Assembly (NCBI GenBank): GCA_954871525.1
Contig: OX940870.1
Span: 16,027,501 to 16,091,500 of the forward strand
Direction: 5' to 3'
Length of the DNA: 64,000 nt
Source of the DNA: Parietaria judaica
Lineage: Eukaryota > Streptophyta > Magnoliopsida > Rosales > Urticaceae
A program made the position numbers and the translations under genes. The notes beneath the pieces were generated by a model. It was given only the letters and a program-made list of their open reading frames with translations, did not search any database and was not told the origin of the DNA. Below, piece after piece: positions 24,085 through 35,707 of the stretch. Each line of letters begins with the position of its first letter. Within the stretch, counting starts at the first letter, position 1.

Positions 24085-24639
24085 ACGCTCGCCACTCAAG
24101 GAATCAACCAAGAGATTAGAGGGTTTTCACATAGATAAATTTGAGAGGGTTTTTTTTTATCAAACATAATCTTCTTTTTCTCATTGCATTCTTGCTCTTT
24201 AAATACAACTGATAGGTTACATTTTCGTGCAACCCTTTCAACTACTTTCTAAGGCTTTCCAACTTCTTAATCAAGTCCCAAAACAGGCCCATAAAAAGAG
24301 CACCAAGTCCCCATTACCATAACTAGTATTTAAGGTTGTTAAAAGACTCAAGACACCATTAAAGACCAAACTTAACCCCTGGAATAATCACAAAATAAAT
24401 ACATCCCACTAACGTAATTAAGACTAACACAATTACCAAGGGTTTTACTTAGACCGCGAATTCAGGTGTGGAAACCAAGTAAATATCATTATCGCCATGC
24501 TCCCGAGCTTCATTACCGCTAGTCAGCCCAATACCGCTAGTTAATCCGCTCTCACTAGTCAAAGTAATCCCGCTATGCCCGATAAGGCTCGACAATCCAA
24601 TACTACAATCCGGATCCGCATCAGACAGAGTCCGTATGA
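24085..24639. other. AT-rich stretch, possible LTR relic
   Basis: No gene is seen. On the minus strand about 24240-24090 reads like the R/U5 part of a plant LTR (TATTTAAAG then AAGAATGCAATGAGAAAAAG, ending near GAGTGGCGAGCGTTG). A T run at 24150-24159 could instead be a reversed poly(A) tail of the neighbouring LINE. Confidence 0.3.
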
Positions 24640-26510
24640 ACAATGCTTACAAGCCACTCCCGGCATTCAGTACACCAAAAGTCCAAAGAAACATAAAAAG
24701 GCGAATCTTCGCAAGACAATGAGCAACTTCATTGCACCGTGCTAGGTTCCCGATGGCACTTGCCAGGGGAACCTATCGACCGGGTCAACAAGCCGATATC
24801 CGCCAAAATCGGTCCCTTCGTAACGTAGAGGTTTCCCCCCGTTGACCAACTTCGTCGCTTGGAGACAATCGGATTCGACGACCAAAACATTCCACCTCCT
24901 TGCTTACATGAATTGCAGACCCCACCAGATGGCGAGGCATTCGAACGTCAATGCGGAATCTACGTGTTCGATTAAGGATGCCTAAGTCACATGAAAAAGC
25001 CATTCCTATCCTGCACGACCGCGCCGATCGCTGCCCAACCGGTACTCTTCTCCCACGCGACATCTACATTAACCATAAGGCCTCCATTTTTTGCTCCCCA
25101 CCATCTTTGACGGCACTCCCTTGTACCCGGGGGGTTTAAATATAAGCTTTGTGCATGGCACGTGAAGCTTGTATGCCAACCAACGATCTCTTCCACCCAA
25201 ACCACCAGAGTCTTGATGAAATTTTCAAGTTGGAAAGATTTTGGTGGGTCCATGTCGCCCAACGAGCCCACAAAAAAATTCTAAGCCCAACACGTTAAGT
25301 GTCTCCAATGCCCGAAAGCAAAGTTCCCTAAAAGGTAACGCCCCCGTATTTGCCACCCATATTTGAAGGGACGAGCATTCCCATACCGCTCGGGCCCTAT
25401 CATAACTCTAAACCGCATATAGGGAATCCTCTAGGAGAGCCCCGCAAGTCCTACAAAAGAGTAAACAATCGACCCCCTGCCCCCGGAGCGCCCCTAAGTT
25501 CGGGAGAGCCTCAAACCAAACTCTCCATACAAGATGTTTAACCTTTGGAGGGATTTGTAAATTCTACAACTTCTTCCACCAACGTGCCTCGTCGGTCCCT
25601 GAGCTCGATGGGCCGCCACATGAGTCTCCACGTGCAAGACGATACCCGGACCTAACCGTATACAAGAAAGCCTCCTAAAATGCCATATAAGTCAGTGTTG
25701 GGCTTCCCCGGGATCTTTAAAAATTCATCGGCATCGAAAGGGGCCAACAAAGCCTCCACAACCTCCATATTCCACCTTCAATTGGAGATTAAATCGGAAA
25801 CGCACCAAGGAAACCCATCGCCAGGCTCCTCCGACAATACTTTGAAAGCCCCCGTTCTCGGGATCCAAGGTTGCTTGAAGGCTCTCAAATGACCCGCTCC
25901 CACTCGCCACCTAGTGCCTTGTCGTATCAAATCCCACCCCCAACAAAAGGCTCTTACAAAGGAAGGAAAATGGCCTTTGCAATCGAACTCAAGATTAACC
26001 AACGAATTTGGAAAATGTTTGGCTTTTAGCAATCTGACCCACAAGAGCTTTGTTGAAAGCGCTAAGGTCTTTAAACCAAGCCCATCATTCGCTTTGGGTT
26101 TGCGATAAGGTCCCAACGTTTCCAATGAATCTTCCGTTTATCCTCTGAATCCCCCCCTATTCTCACTTAAACCGAGCGGTGAGCCCGTGGAGGTTCTTGA
26201 TGATTGATGCCGAGATTTTGAAGAGACTCATGATGTAAGAGGGGATCGCTTGGACCACTGATTTCACAAGGACTTCCCTTCCCCCTATGGAGAACATCTT
26301 GGCTTTGCAAGCCCAGAGATTTTTTTGGACCTGGCTCGTGAGTTTGCTAAAAACCGTTGTCTTATTTCTTCCTACATGCACCAGGAGCCCGAGGTAAGAC
26401 TCAAGATCGTCTACCACAGGAATACAGTGTAAGCATGAGAACCGGTTCGCCGCATTCAGTGTGATGTTTTTAGAGCAACACATCATGGATTTCTCCATAT
26501 TAACTACTTG
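24640..26510 (-). pseudogene. L1-type LINE tail: RT C-terminus, zinc-binding region, RNase H
   Basis: Reading leftwards, 26498-26163 matches the end of a plant LINE reverse transcriptase (ESYLGLLVHVGRN, GGREVLVKSVVQAIPSYIMS). 26125-25778 matches the following region (KANDGLGLKTLALSTKLLW, WDLIRQGTRWRVGAGHL). 25271-24650 is a plant LINE-type RNase H (LMVNVDVAWEK, ECLAIWWGLQF, VVESDCLQA, RCNEVAHCLA) in several frames. ORF1 and the front of ORF2 are missing, as in the usual 5'-truncated insertions. Many stops show it is old. No target duplication was identified. Confidence 0.8.
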
Positions 26511-26731
26511 GCCCGAGCCCTTTTCTTAGACCGTCAAAATAGAGCAAATAGCGTGACAACAATCTTCACTAGCGAATTTTATTAATATTTGAGTGCAAGA
26601 ATGAAGATTAAAAAATATAACAAAAACAAAAGAACAGTAATTTCAAGTGTTTATCGTGCATTCTATTTATAGCTTTTGTCTTGAGCTTCAACAGTTTCTT
26701 GTTTTCAAGAGCTGTGTTGTCCATTGATCCC

Positions 26732-27046
26732 TGTTAGTTTCAAATAAATGGAACTTTTGCCACAAAGCCTCAAAGATGATTTCAAACGACACTACAATCA
26801 AGTGGGAAATGGAGGCTTTAATAATAGTGAAGAATAAGGAATGACACTTGTAGATGAGAGAAATATTTGATCGAATTGATGTTGAAGTAAGTTTATTACA
26901 TGCTCTTACTTGGCTTTTATAGGAAGAAAATTTCATAAAAAATTACTACTATGCCCTTATTAAACTTGATGAGCAAGTAAGCTTGCTGACCAAGTAAACG
27001 TGTTGGCCACGTTTTGCTCTGAGCCTATCAAGGCTTATTTATAACA
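26732..27046 (-). repeat. Copia 3' LTR
   Basis: The ends are TG and CA and the sequence matches 31654-31971 apart from small differences (for example a GCT trinucleotide missing before GACCAAGTAAACG). The sequence just inside, 27047-27055, is TTCTCCCCC on the plus strand, giving the polypurine tract GGGGGAGAA on the element strand. Confidence 0.95.
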
Positions 27047-28532
27047 TTCTCCCCCGTAAACTTGATTTGGCTCGAGGTTCTTCACGCCGAGCAAATCTCG
27101 CATCTCCAAAAATTTGACTATCGCTAGAGCCTTAGTGAGAATGTTAGCGCGTTGTTCTCTGGTGCTAACAAATTCCACGACGATCTCTCGGTTCTCAACA
27201 CACTCGCGAATAAAGTGAAAGCGAGTGTCGGTATGCTTGCTCCGTCCATGAAACACTGGATTTTTATCAGTGCGATCGCGGACTTGTTGTCGACGTAGAG
27301 AGTCACTGGCTTGTGCTCGGCTCCAGTCACTTCGCTCAATAAGTTTCTCAGCCATAACGCTTGACACGCCGCTGCGGTGGCTGCCATAAACTCCGCTTCG
27401 CAGGATGATAAGGCCACGGTTTTCTGCTTATGTGACTGCCAAGTGATCAAATTACCGTTGAGGTAAAATGCCATACCTCCGGTGTTTTTTCTGTCATCGA
27501 CATCACCGGCTAGGTCACTATCAGTGAAACCGACAAGTTCTTCAGCTCCACTTCCTCTTCCGTACTGGATCCCGTAGCTCGTCGTTCCCTTCAAGTAACG
27601 AAGGATGTGCTTCACAGCCTGCTGGTGTAGACTGGTAGGCTTTTCCATGTGACGACTCACCATGCCAACTGCATATGAGATGTCCGGTCGGGTATGGGTT
27701 AGGTATCTGAGACACCCGACGACACGTCTGTACTCTGTGGGATCCACCGGGGTTCCTTCTGCATCTTTCCCGAGCTTCAACTTTGCCTCCATCAGGTACT
27801 TGCTCGGATTGCAATCCGCCATCTTGAATTGCTTCAGAATCTTCTTTGTGTAAGCCGTCTGCCTTAGCGTGATACATTCCTGCTTCTGATAGACCTCGAT
27901 GCCGAGGTAGTATGAGAGTAGTCCAAGGTCGCTCATCTCGAACTCCTTCATCATCTGTTTCTTGAATCCATCTATGTCTTCTGCATTGGATCCAGTCACG
28001 ATCAGGTCGTCGACGTACACACCGACGATGAGGGCCTCGCCTCGATTATTTCTCATGTAGACCGCTTGCTCCTGGGAGCACTTCTTGAAACCAAGACTCT
28101 TCATACTCCTGTCGAGTCGAGTGTTCCATGCACGTGGTGCATGTCGCAATCCATAAAGAGCTTTTGACAGCTTGTACACTTTGTGCTCGGCGGTATTTTT
28201 GACGAAGCCTTCCGGCTGAGCAACGTAGACTTCTTCTTCCAGTTCACCGTTCAAAAACGCTGATTTGACATCCAGGTGATGGATTTTCCAGCCTTGGTGA
28301 GCTGCGAGGGCTAGGATCAGCCTGACCGTGTCTAGTCTGGATACTGGAGCGAAAACTTCCTCGAAGTCTACTCCCTGCTTCTGCACGTAGCCCTTTGCAA
28401 CCAGTCTGGCCTTGTGCTTGAGGACGTTGCCTTCTGAGTCTTTCTTGAGCTTATAAACCCACTTCAGACCAATAGATTAGTGACCTTTCGGTAGGTCGAC
28501 TAGCTCTCATGTTTGATTCTTCTCAATTGATT
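27047..28532 (-). pseudogene. Copia reverse transcriptase and RNase H (broken)
   Basis: The main open part (28386-27270) has VDFEEVFAPVSRLDTVR, HHLDVKSAFLNGELEEEVY, KALYGLRHAPRAWN, the catalytic YVDDLIVTGS, and RNase H with GFTDSDLAGDVDDRKNTGG, SSCEAEFMAATAA and YVDNKSAIALIK. A frameshift near 27268 moves the last part (FHGRSKHTDTRFHFIRECVE) to another frame. Upstream, stops interrupt the segment between 28386 and 28530. RT and RNase H catalytic residues themselves look intact. Confidence 0.88.
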
Positions 28533-30394
28533 CTAGCTCTCTGTCCATCGCTTACTGCCATTCCTTCTTGGGGCTGCCTCACGATAGCTGGTTGGTTCCT
28601 CTCCACTAACCAGCAGGAGCTCCTCCGGGCTCAAATCAAGCTCCCGCGCTTCTTCGTAGACGTCAGACAGGGTACGGAACCCTCTTGGTCCGTCCTTGAT
28701 CGATGAGTCTCCCGAGTTGGTTCCTCCCAAACTAGTTGTCATTTGGATCGGGGTGCTCATTCCTGATCCTTGGTTGGGCGAGCCTGGTGGTGAGCTGGTT
28801 CCAGACAAACTGGTTTTCGTCGAGCTGGGCGTTGCTAGCCCCTGGAACGGACTATCTCCCTCTTCATGCTCGACCGCCTCTTCATCTTCGAGTATGAACT
28901 CCACCGAGTTATGTTCGGGCTCTCCATTCTCGTCTCGCCAATCCCATTTCTTTTCCTCTTCAAACACGGCGTCTCTGCTTACATGCGCTTTTCTGCGTCG
29001 GGGGTCGTAGAGTCTGTGTGCCTTGCTCCCTTCTTTGGCGCCAAGGTACACCATCGATTGACTCCGATCATCGAGCTTTTTAAGGTTTGGTCCCACAGTC
29101 TTCACATGTGCAGTGCACCCAAACACCTTCAAATGCTCCAGATGAGGTTTCTTCCTTTTCCAGACTTGGTAAGGGGTGCGCTCACCTAGCGCCTTCGTCG
29201 GTAGACGGTTCAGCAAGTAGACCGCATGTCGTACTGCTTCTCCCCAGAACCTCGCCGGGACTTGCATGCTCTTCAACAAACTCCTTGCAGTGTCCGTGAT
29301 AGTCCGGTTTCTTCTATCGACCACACCGTTTTGCTGGGGCGTGTACGGTGCAGTGAGGTGGCGTTCGACTCCCTCTTCATCGCAGAACTCTCCGAACTAC
29401 TGGGACGTGAACTCTCCACCTCGGTCGGTTCGCAAGGTCTTCATTCTATGTCCTACTGGTTCTCAACGAGCCTCTTGAACTTCTTGAAGACCTCAAAGGC
29501 TTGACTCTTCTCCTTGAGTGTATAAACCCACATCCAACAGCTGTAATCATCAACAAGTAAAAAGAAGTACTTGTTGCCGGCTAGAGTGGCCGGGGTGATT
29601 GGACCACACAGGTCAGCGTGCACCAGTTGGAGGGGTCGCTTTGCTCGGAACTTGGCCTTGATCGGAAATGGCACTCTTGCCTGTTTCGCGACCATGCAAC
29701 ATTCACACAGCTGGTTGGGGTGTTCGATCTTCGGTACCCCAAAGGCCATCCTCTTCTCTCCCATCATCTTGAGCGCGTAGAAATTTACGTGCCCAAGTCG
29801 TGCGTGCCACAACCAAGCTGGGTCTGCCAGGGACGCCATTAAGCAGACGGGTTGGCCCGTCTCCAGGAGTATCTTGTACAACCTGTTCGGCGTTCTCTTC
29901 ACCATCATCAACAGGGCGCCACTTTGGTTCCACATCTTCAGGTATGTGCCGGCCACCACCGTGTTGCCGACCTCCGTCATCTGACCGAGGCTGATGATGT
30001 TACTCTTCAGCTTCGGGATGTAGTACACCTGGGTAAGCAAGCGTTGGTCCCCGTTCTTGCACTGGAACAGAATGGACCCTCTGCCTCTGATTTCGACGAT
30101 CGATTCATCGCCGAACTTTACGCTTCCTGTGATTTTCTCATCGAGCTCTTTAAACTTAGCTCGGTCTCCCGTCATGTGGTTGATTGCACCATTGTCTAAA
30201 TACCAGACGTCGGTATAGACATTCTTCTCTCCGTCTACGAGGAGGTTCGCAATAACCTTGTCCTCGATGAGCATGACCATCTCTTCAGTCATCTTTTCCG
30301 GGCTGGGCCTTTTCTCGGCCATCATCAGCTCGGGCTCCGGGCTCGACTTCACGTCGACTGGCTCCTCCAGGTCGGTCTTCTCTTTGACCGGTTC
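28533..30394 (-). pseudogene. Copia protease and integrase (broken; catalytic substitutions)
   Basis: The protease segment reads VWYLDNGAINHMTGD, with DNG where copia elements normally have DSG. The GAG-pre-integrase region has LWHARLGHVNFYALKMM and CECCMVAKQ, then the integrase core starts at LVHADLCGP. A TAG after the KRLVENQ motif and a frameshift near 29440 separate the middle of the core. The second half begins before QQNGVVDRRNRTI at about 29325, where the catalytic glutamate of the usual VVERRNR is an aspartate (codon GAT). MQVPARFWGEAVRHAVYLLNR and the acidic linker follow. Confidence 0.85.
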
Positions 30395-31423
30395 TCACCC
30401 GGGCTCAGCGTCGATTTTATCTTCGACGCTCGTCTCCTCATCTCTCCGCTCTTCAACGTTCCTCTCTTGCTGGGCGAACATCAGCATTTTCTCATCTTCT
30501 TGGAATCTTGTCAGCTTCGCTTTGTCGGCGTGCTTCCTACTGCGGCATTCCGATGCATAGTGCCCGATCTTGTGACAATTGTAGCACTTCACCGTGCTCT
30601 TGTCTCTTCGGGCCGTGGTGCCTTCCTGGCGGGGTGAGCTACTGCCGCGACCTCGCATGTCACGACCTCACCCTCGTCCTCGGCCTCTACCACGTGCTCG
30701 GATATCTCCGCCGTACCCGCCACGACTCGACGAGCTTGAAGAAGACTCAGCTCCATGATTCTTCTTCTGCTTGGCCACCCATTCTTCATGCGTCAGCAGG
30801 AGGTGCTTCTCATCTTCATTCTTCACCGTGACGCCACCCATTTTCTTAGCCATCGCTTCTTGACTTGCTAGAAAATTCTCAAACTCTACAAGTGATGGTT
30901 GAACGGGCCATCCTTGTACAGCAATCACGAAGCTTCGGTACTCTGATCTCAAGCCGTGAATGATGATCCTCTTCATACGAGCCTCTCCGATGACAGACTT
31001 CGGATCGAGATCGCTAATCTCACGACATATCGACTTGACCTTGTGAAAATACTGAGCAATCGTTACGTCGCGTTGTAAGATTGATAGCAGCTCGTTCTCT
31101 AAGAGTTGTAGCCTCGCATCATTCTTCTTTGAGAAAAGCGTCACGAACGTCTCCCATGCTTCTTTAGGCGTCTTGTCGTCCCGAATGTGCTCTAATATCT
31201 CTTCTTCAACGGTGGTCTTCAGGGCGAACATCGCTTTGCCTGCATTGATTTTCCATTTGCGCAAGGTGTCGTTAGCATCTTCTTCCGGCGGCGTAGTTTC
31301 GCTTCCGCCGACGACCTCCCATAGGTCGTGCCCTTGCAAATAGGACATCATGCATGTCGCCCATGTGTTGTAGTTATTGCTGTTGAGTTTCTTGATACCT
31401 TCGACAACTTGGAGATCACCCAT
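30395..31423 (-). pseudogene. Copia gag with premature stop
   Basis: I start it at the ATG at 31423 (MGDLQVVEGIKKLNSNNY) rather than 31516, since copia gags of this type begin this way. The capsid part contains WEVVGGSETTPPEED and LFSKKNDARLQLLENELLSI. A Ser stretch and an RGRG-rich segment follow, then TGA at 30668-30670 (probably a mutated CGA or GGA codon). The same frame resumes with the zinc knuckle CYNCHKIGHYASEC at about 30590 and runs to a TGA at 30395-30397. Two in-frame stops make it non-functional as gag-pol. Confidence 0.85.
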
Positions 31424-31639
31424 CGTGTTGGCAGTATCTCGACACAAAGAAAAACTCTCACACAAAAAATCAGGAAATCGTTTCTGATGTGGAAGATCAA
31501 TCGGAACTGCAACCACAGAGCATACTAAGACTTTCTAAAATCTCAAGAAATTCGATTCTGATGTGGAAGATCAGTCGGAACCGCAACCACAGAGCATGCT
31601 GAGACTTTCAAGAGACCTGACAACGACACCAACAATCTC

Positions 31640-31651
31640 GCTCTGATACCA
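31640..31651 (-). promoter_or_regulatory. Copia primer-binding site (initiator tRNA-Met)
   Basis: The minus strand reads TGGTATCAGAGC, the standard plant copia PBS complementary to tRNA-iMet, two bases inside the 5' LTR. Confidence 0.93.
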
Positions 31652-31653
31652 AA

Positions 31654-31971
31654 TGTTAGTTTCAAATAAATGGAACTTTTGCCACAAAGCCTCAAAGATG
31701 ATTTCAAACGACACTACAATCAAGTGGGAAATGGAGGCTTTAATAATAGTGAAGAATAAGGAATGACACTTGTAGATGAGAGAAATATTTGATCGAATTG
31801 ATGTTGAAGTAAGTTTATTACATGCTCTTACTTGGCTTTTATAGGAAGAAAATTTCATACAAAATTACTACTATGCCCTTATTAAATTTGATGAGCAAGT
31901 AAGCTTGCTGCTGACCATGTAAACGTGTTGGCCACGTTTTGCTCTGAGCCTATCAAGGCTTATTTATAACA
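31654..31971 (-). repeat. Copia 5' LTR
   Basis: The ends are TG and CA and the right flank ATCCC repeats the left flank of the other LTR. It carries one additional GCT compared with the 3' LTR. Confidence 0.95.
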
Positions 31972-32297
31972 ATCCCAAAGCGAGCGCTTCTATTATTAGG
32001 ATTGTACGATACAAAATCATTCTCGAAATGAGAGTTAGCTAAATCTTCACCGAACCCAATTTGTTTTTTTAGGAAAGATTAAACTATGTGATTGATTACT
32101 GACTACCTTTTCATTAACACGTAGTCTTTTAAATAGACTACGAATACAAATTGATGGGTCAGACTAGACCAAATTAATTAACCATAAACAACCAAACTCT
32201 AAAACAGCACAATTAAATAACGAGACATGATAAAATAGTCTAAAACAACACTATATTACTCTAATTATTCTTAAATGTTACATAAGTTACGGATAAC
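31972..32297. other. Downstream flank of the bark-storage-protein-like gene
   Basis: No gene is seen. After the TSD the sequence is AT-rich. On the minus strand it directly follows the stop codon at 32298, so the 3' UTR and polyadenylation region of that gene should lie here. Confidence 0.5.
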
Positions 32298-35066
32298 TTA
32301 ATTAGTCGAAACACGGGCCGACTCGAAGTAGGAGAGGCGTTTGATGAACTCAATGACAGCGATGATAGAGTTGGTGGCGGCGAGGGCGACAAAGGTGTCG
32401 GCCTCGTTGGACTCGGCAGAGCCGCCGCCAGCAAGGTCGGAGAGAGCGCGGATGGTGATGAACGGGGTGAGCTGCTGGCGGCAGATGAGGGCCACTGCAG
32501 CGCTCTCCATGTCGACGGGCGTGATGTTGAACTTGTCGTAGATGAAGGTTCTATATGCAGCGTTGTCAAGGAATATGCTCGCGCTCGTCCCTCTCAGCAC
32601 GCGGTACACTTTCGGCCACGTCGGAAGACACATCGTTGCGTTCACGCAGCTCTCCAGCTCCAAACCCTAGTAGTTTTTATTAATGGAGCGTGCTACATTA
32701 CATATCAGATTCCCCATGCCAGACGGTACTACTTTTGATTCGATATATATTATAGATAGACTATACTATCTATTCAAAATTATATTAATGTGTACGTTAT
32801 ATTCAACTACCACCATTTAATAAATAAATAAAAACTATCACTTGGGTCAAAATTATTTGGGAAAATCTGTTTTTTTTTTTTTAAGTCTTATTTCCATTTT
32901 CCCATAAAAATATACATTTTATACAAAATTATTCGGGATGCTTCTAATTTTTTTATAATTAATTTCCTTATATATTTAAAATTCTTAAAATTAAGATGTA
33001 ATATATTTTGATACTTTGTGAAAGTGAAACCAGAGGCGACAATTCTAAACTTTTGAAAAACGAATAATTATTTATAGTGTTATAGAAGTGAAAATGGTGA
33101 AAGTGTATAAAAAGAATTTTAATATAAAAATAAAGCTATATTATTTGAGCCTTATATGAGTACATAATAATAAACTGCCTACTATTTGTTTAATCAAAAT
33201 GGTTAGATTATTCGTCTTTGAGTTGCGTACCTCTAGGGTTTGAGCAACGGTGTAGTAGTAAGGATCGACAGGGATCCAAAAGGCGTGGTCTCTCTGCTCA
33301 GGAACGCCATCGACGGGGAAGATCTCCTCCGGCTGATACCAGATGTTGTTCAGAAGATTGTCGTTGGTCCCGTTCACAGTGTAGTTCGCCACTTTCAGAT
33401 ACCCAATCTCTCTCGTGTAGTCTCCGTTCGCTTCCAGTGCCAGCGCATCCTCGGCCCCTTGTCCATATCTCTGCATATTATATAATATATTATGTTACAT
33501 GCTTTTTTATAATATAATACATTTATCTCCTTTGAATATTGATTACATGCTATAGTTTAATTACAATAAACAAAATTAAGTAATAGTGGTTGAATTCTAT
33601 AATTATTCGGGTTGAAATTGAAACCAAGATCAGTTGTCTTTTCTTTTCTTGCTTTTTTATCATTTTTTTTTCCTTGCTCTCAATTTTTCGGCTTTCAAAA
33701 CTCTGACCCAGTCTATTTTCAGAAAAGTCCGCCCGTTTTTTAGAACTAAGACCACGCTAAATTAATGCAACAGACAGGCTTGGTTTTTTAAAAGTATGAT
33801 TACATAATTAGTCGATCATAGATGTATAAAATATTTTTACACCGACATCAGATAAAACAACTAAAAACATATATATATTAAACAATAATCATAGTCCAAT
33901 TGTGGTTCATATGTACTGCATGCACAAACGTTAAGTTTATTTATACTTCTCACGCGAAAGATCTTTTCACATATCTCCACAAAATAGCTTCTCAATTTTG
34001 ACTCGCATTCCTTTTAATTAGTTGGATCTTCTCGTACTTGTCGGACACACTCATTTGATATCAGATAGTTCCCAGTACTCTTTCATTTTTTTACTCTTTT
34101 TTCATGCGGGGTCCTTAATTTCATGATAGATTTAGTGTCAAATACTGAACCTGCCAGTTCCAGAGAGCCGTGTGCGACCAAAAGCGAGGAATGGCCACAT
34201 CTCCGATGTGAAGAGACGGGTTTGCATTCCCGGCTATTCCATAGTGCACCACTCCTTCCACGTCGAAAAAGCTAAGCAGAAGCTGTGTTGTTATACCTGA
34301 ATTTATCTATATATATTATATATACATACATACATATATATCATATTAATATACAAAACAAAAATGAAGAATATTACTACCAACGAAACATATATATATA
34401 TATATTACCATGCCCAGTCCAGTCATGACCAGTATCACTTGCTTGTCACCAATACTTCCGAACCGGAATCTCCTGCCTTGTAATCCAAACCACCACAAAG
34501 TATATAACTTAGTAAAATGTATTTTAATTCAAATTTATTTATGGTCCACCTATATATAATGTTGATTATTAATCACCAAAGATATATGTATATATCACTC
34601 CTTGATGATTAGGGTTTCACTTAAGTCCGAGTCTCGTTGATCCATATATATATAATCATCGAGCTAGACTCTCAAATATACTTCGATGAATCACGTTATA
34701 ATTAATCAGAACTTCTAAACAGCTATTTATAATTATATATATATATATATAAATATAATTGATATAGTAATAAATCTTTATATATCACATGCTTTAAGAC
34801 ACACACAACATATAATATATGTATATAATATATATACCGGAGATGTCTATGACAAGGTCAGAAGAGTAGTATTCAGGAGAATCAAGAAGAGGGTTCATCT
34901 CAAAGAGGTTAGGGATGACCAAGCCCAAGTAAGGACCCTGCCGGTTAGCGCGGTGGATCTTCTCCCTCGTCTCCCTGCTCAAAGGAGGAGCACCGTGTGC
35001 ATCGTGAAGAGCCGCCATTACAACAAGGCCACAAAGGAACGCGAGAACCACTCTCTGAACTCCCAT
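32298..35066 (-). CDS. Bark storage protein-like, nucleoside phosphorylase superfamily
   Basis: Five exons on the minus strand: 35066-34838, 34476-34409, 34306-34151, 33470-33231, 32666-32298, all with GT-AG introns and matching phases, giving 353 aa. Exon 3 must use the acceptor before ATAAATTCAGG at 34306; the nearer AG would cause a stop. Residues 1-25 (MGVQRVVLAFLCGLVVMAAL) look like a secretory signal peptide, consistent with vacuolar or apoplastic storage proteins. The rest is a PNP/MTAN-like domain: KQVILVMTGLGM, VVHYGIAGNANPSLHIGDVA, FWSHTALWNWQ, VDMESAAVALICRQ and TIRALSDLAGGGS, the last two matching the conserved ME and SD active-site regions of 5'-methylthioadenosine nucleosidases. 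Family members include poplar bark and wound-induced storage proteins; whether they act as enzymes is uncertain. I would start at 35066, not at the in-frame ATG at 35120, because a TATA-like box lies at 35121-35130. Confidence 0.92.
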
Positions 35067-35120
35067 ATTTTTTCTATGTTTGGATAAGTTAGGTTGATTA
35101 TTAAGGGGTTGAGAGATCAA

Positions 35121-35130
35121 GTATTTATCA
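35121..35130 (-). promoter_or_regulatory. TATA-like box of the bark-storage-protein-like gene
   Basis: The minus strand reads TGATAAATAC about 55-65 bases ahead of the ATG at 35066. It is the only clear TATA-like match close upstream. The placement argues that the ATG at 35120 is upstream of transcription. Confidence 0.4.
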
Positions 35131-35299
35131 TGCTAAGCAAATGAGATGGCTGATTTGCTAGGTGACCAATAATTGCACGGCACCACGTGAAACTCAAGCC
35201 ATTAAACTAATTCTCTTTATTATCAATTTATCTGCAATAGTGCGAAGTTAGGTACTTTCGTTTACATTTATTGAGGTTGGGTACTTATGAAGTCCCAAA

Positions 35300-35640
35300 A
35301 TTGTGGATCCGGGATTAAAACCCGGATCCACTTTTTTTTTTTTTAAAATGTCGGACCCGGAACTATCCGGGTCCGGAAAAAGTCGGAACCGGAACTATCC
35401 GGGTCCGGAAAAAGTCGGACCCGGATAGGTCCGGTTCCGGCCTTTTTATAAAAAAGTTAAAAAAAAATTAAAAGCTATAATCTGGGCCGTCGATCTCGCG
35501 ATCCGACGACCCAGATTAAAGGACTACACATTAAATAAACTAATTAAATAAATAAAAAAATATTTTTAAAAACCCGGAACCGGATTTATCCGGGTCCGAC
35601 CTTTTCCGGAGCCGGATAAATCCGGTACCGGGTTTTGGGC
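35300..35640. repeat. GC-rich palindromic element (MITE-like)
   Basis: An AT-rich background is broken by many CCGG/CCCGGATCC words. 35303-35331 is an 11-bp perfect inverted repeat (GTGGATCCGGG and its complement, 7-base loop). 35350-35440 holds about 2.5 units of a roughly 32-bp repeat with TCCGGGTCCGGAAAAAGTCGG. 35570-35640 repeats the same words in the opposite orientation. This suggests a hairpin-forming non-autonomous DNA transposon; no target duplication was identified. It shares word usage with the hAT-type elements at 43699 and 47117. Confidence 0.5.
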
Positions 35641-35707
35641 GGCAAAATTTTTTTGGTCCAGTCGGTAGCCATTTTGACTCACATTTTGGGGTCATGAAAC
35701 CATGAAA

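Larger units (their letters stand above)
26732..31971 (-). mobile_element. Complete Ty1/copia LTR retrotransposon with TSD ATCCC
   Basis: LTRs lie at 26732-27046 (315 bp) and 31654-31971 (318 bp) and both run TGTTAG to ATAACA. The flanks 26727-26731 and 31972-31976 are both ATCCC, a perfect 5-bp target duplication. The PBS and PPT are present and gene order is gag-PR-IN-RT-RH, hence copia. I count three substitutions and one 3-bp indel between the LTRs. All ORFs carry stops or frameshifts. The gag and RNase H wording suggests the Ale/Retrofit group, but lineage is not certain. Confidence 0.95.

Noticed and set aside
34794..35120. Start of the bark-storage-protein-like gene at the ATG at 35120
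   Set aside because: The TATA-like box overlaps this position and the signal peptide begins properly at 35066.
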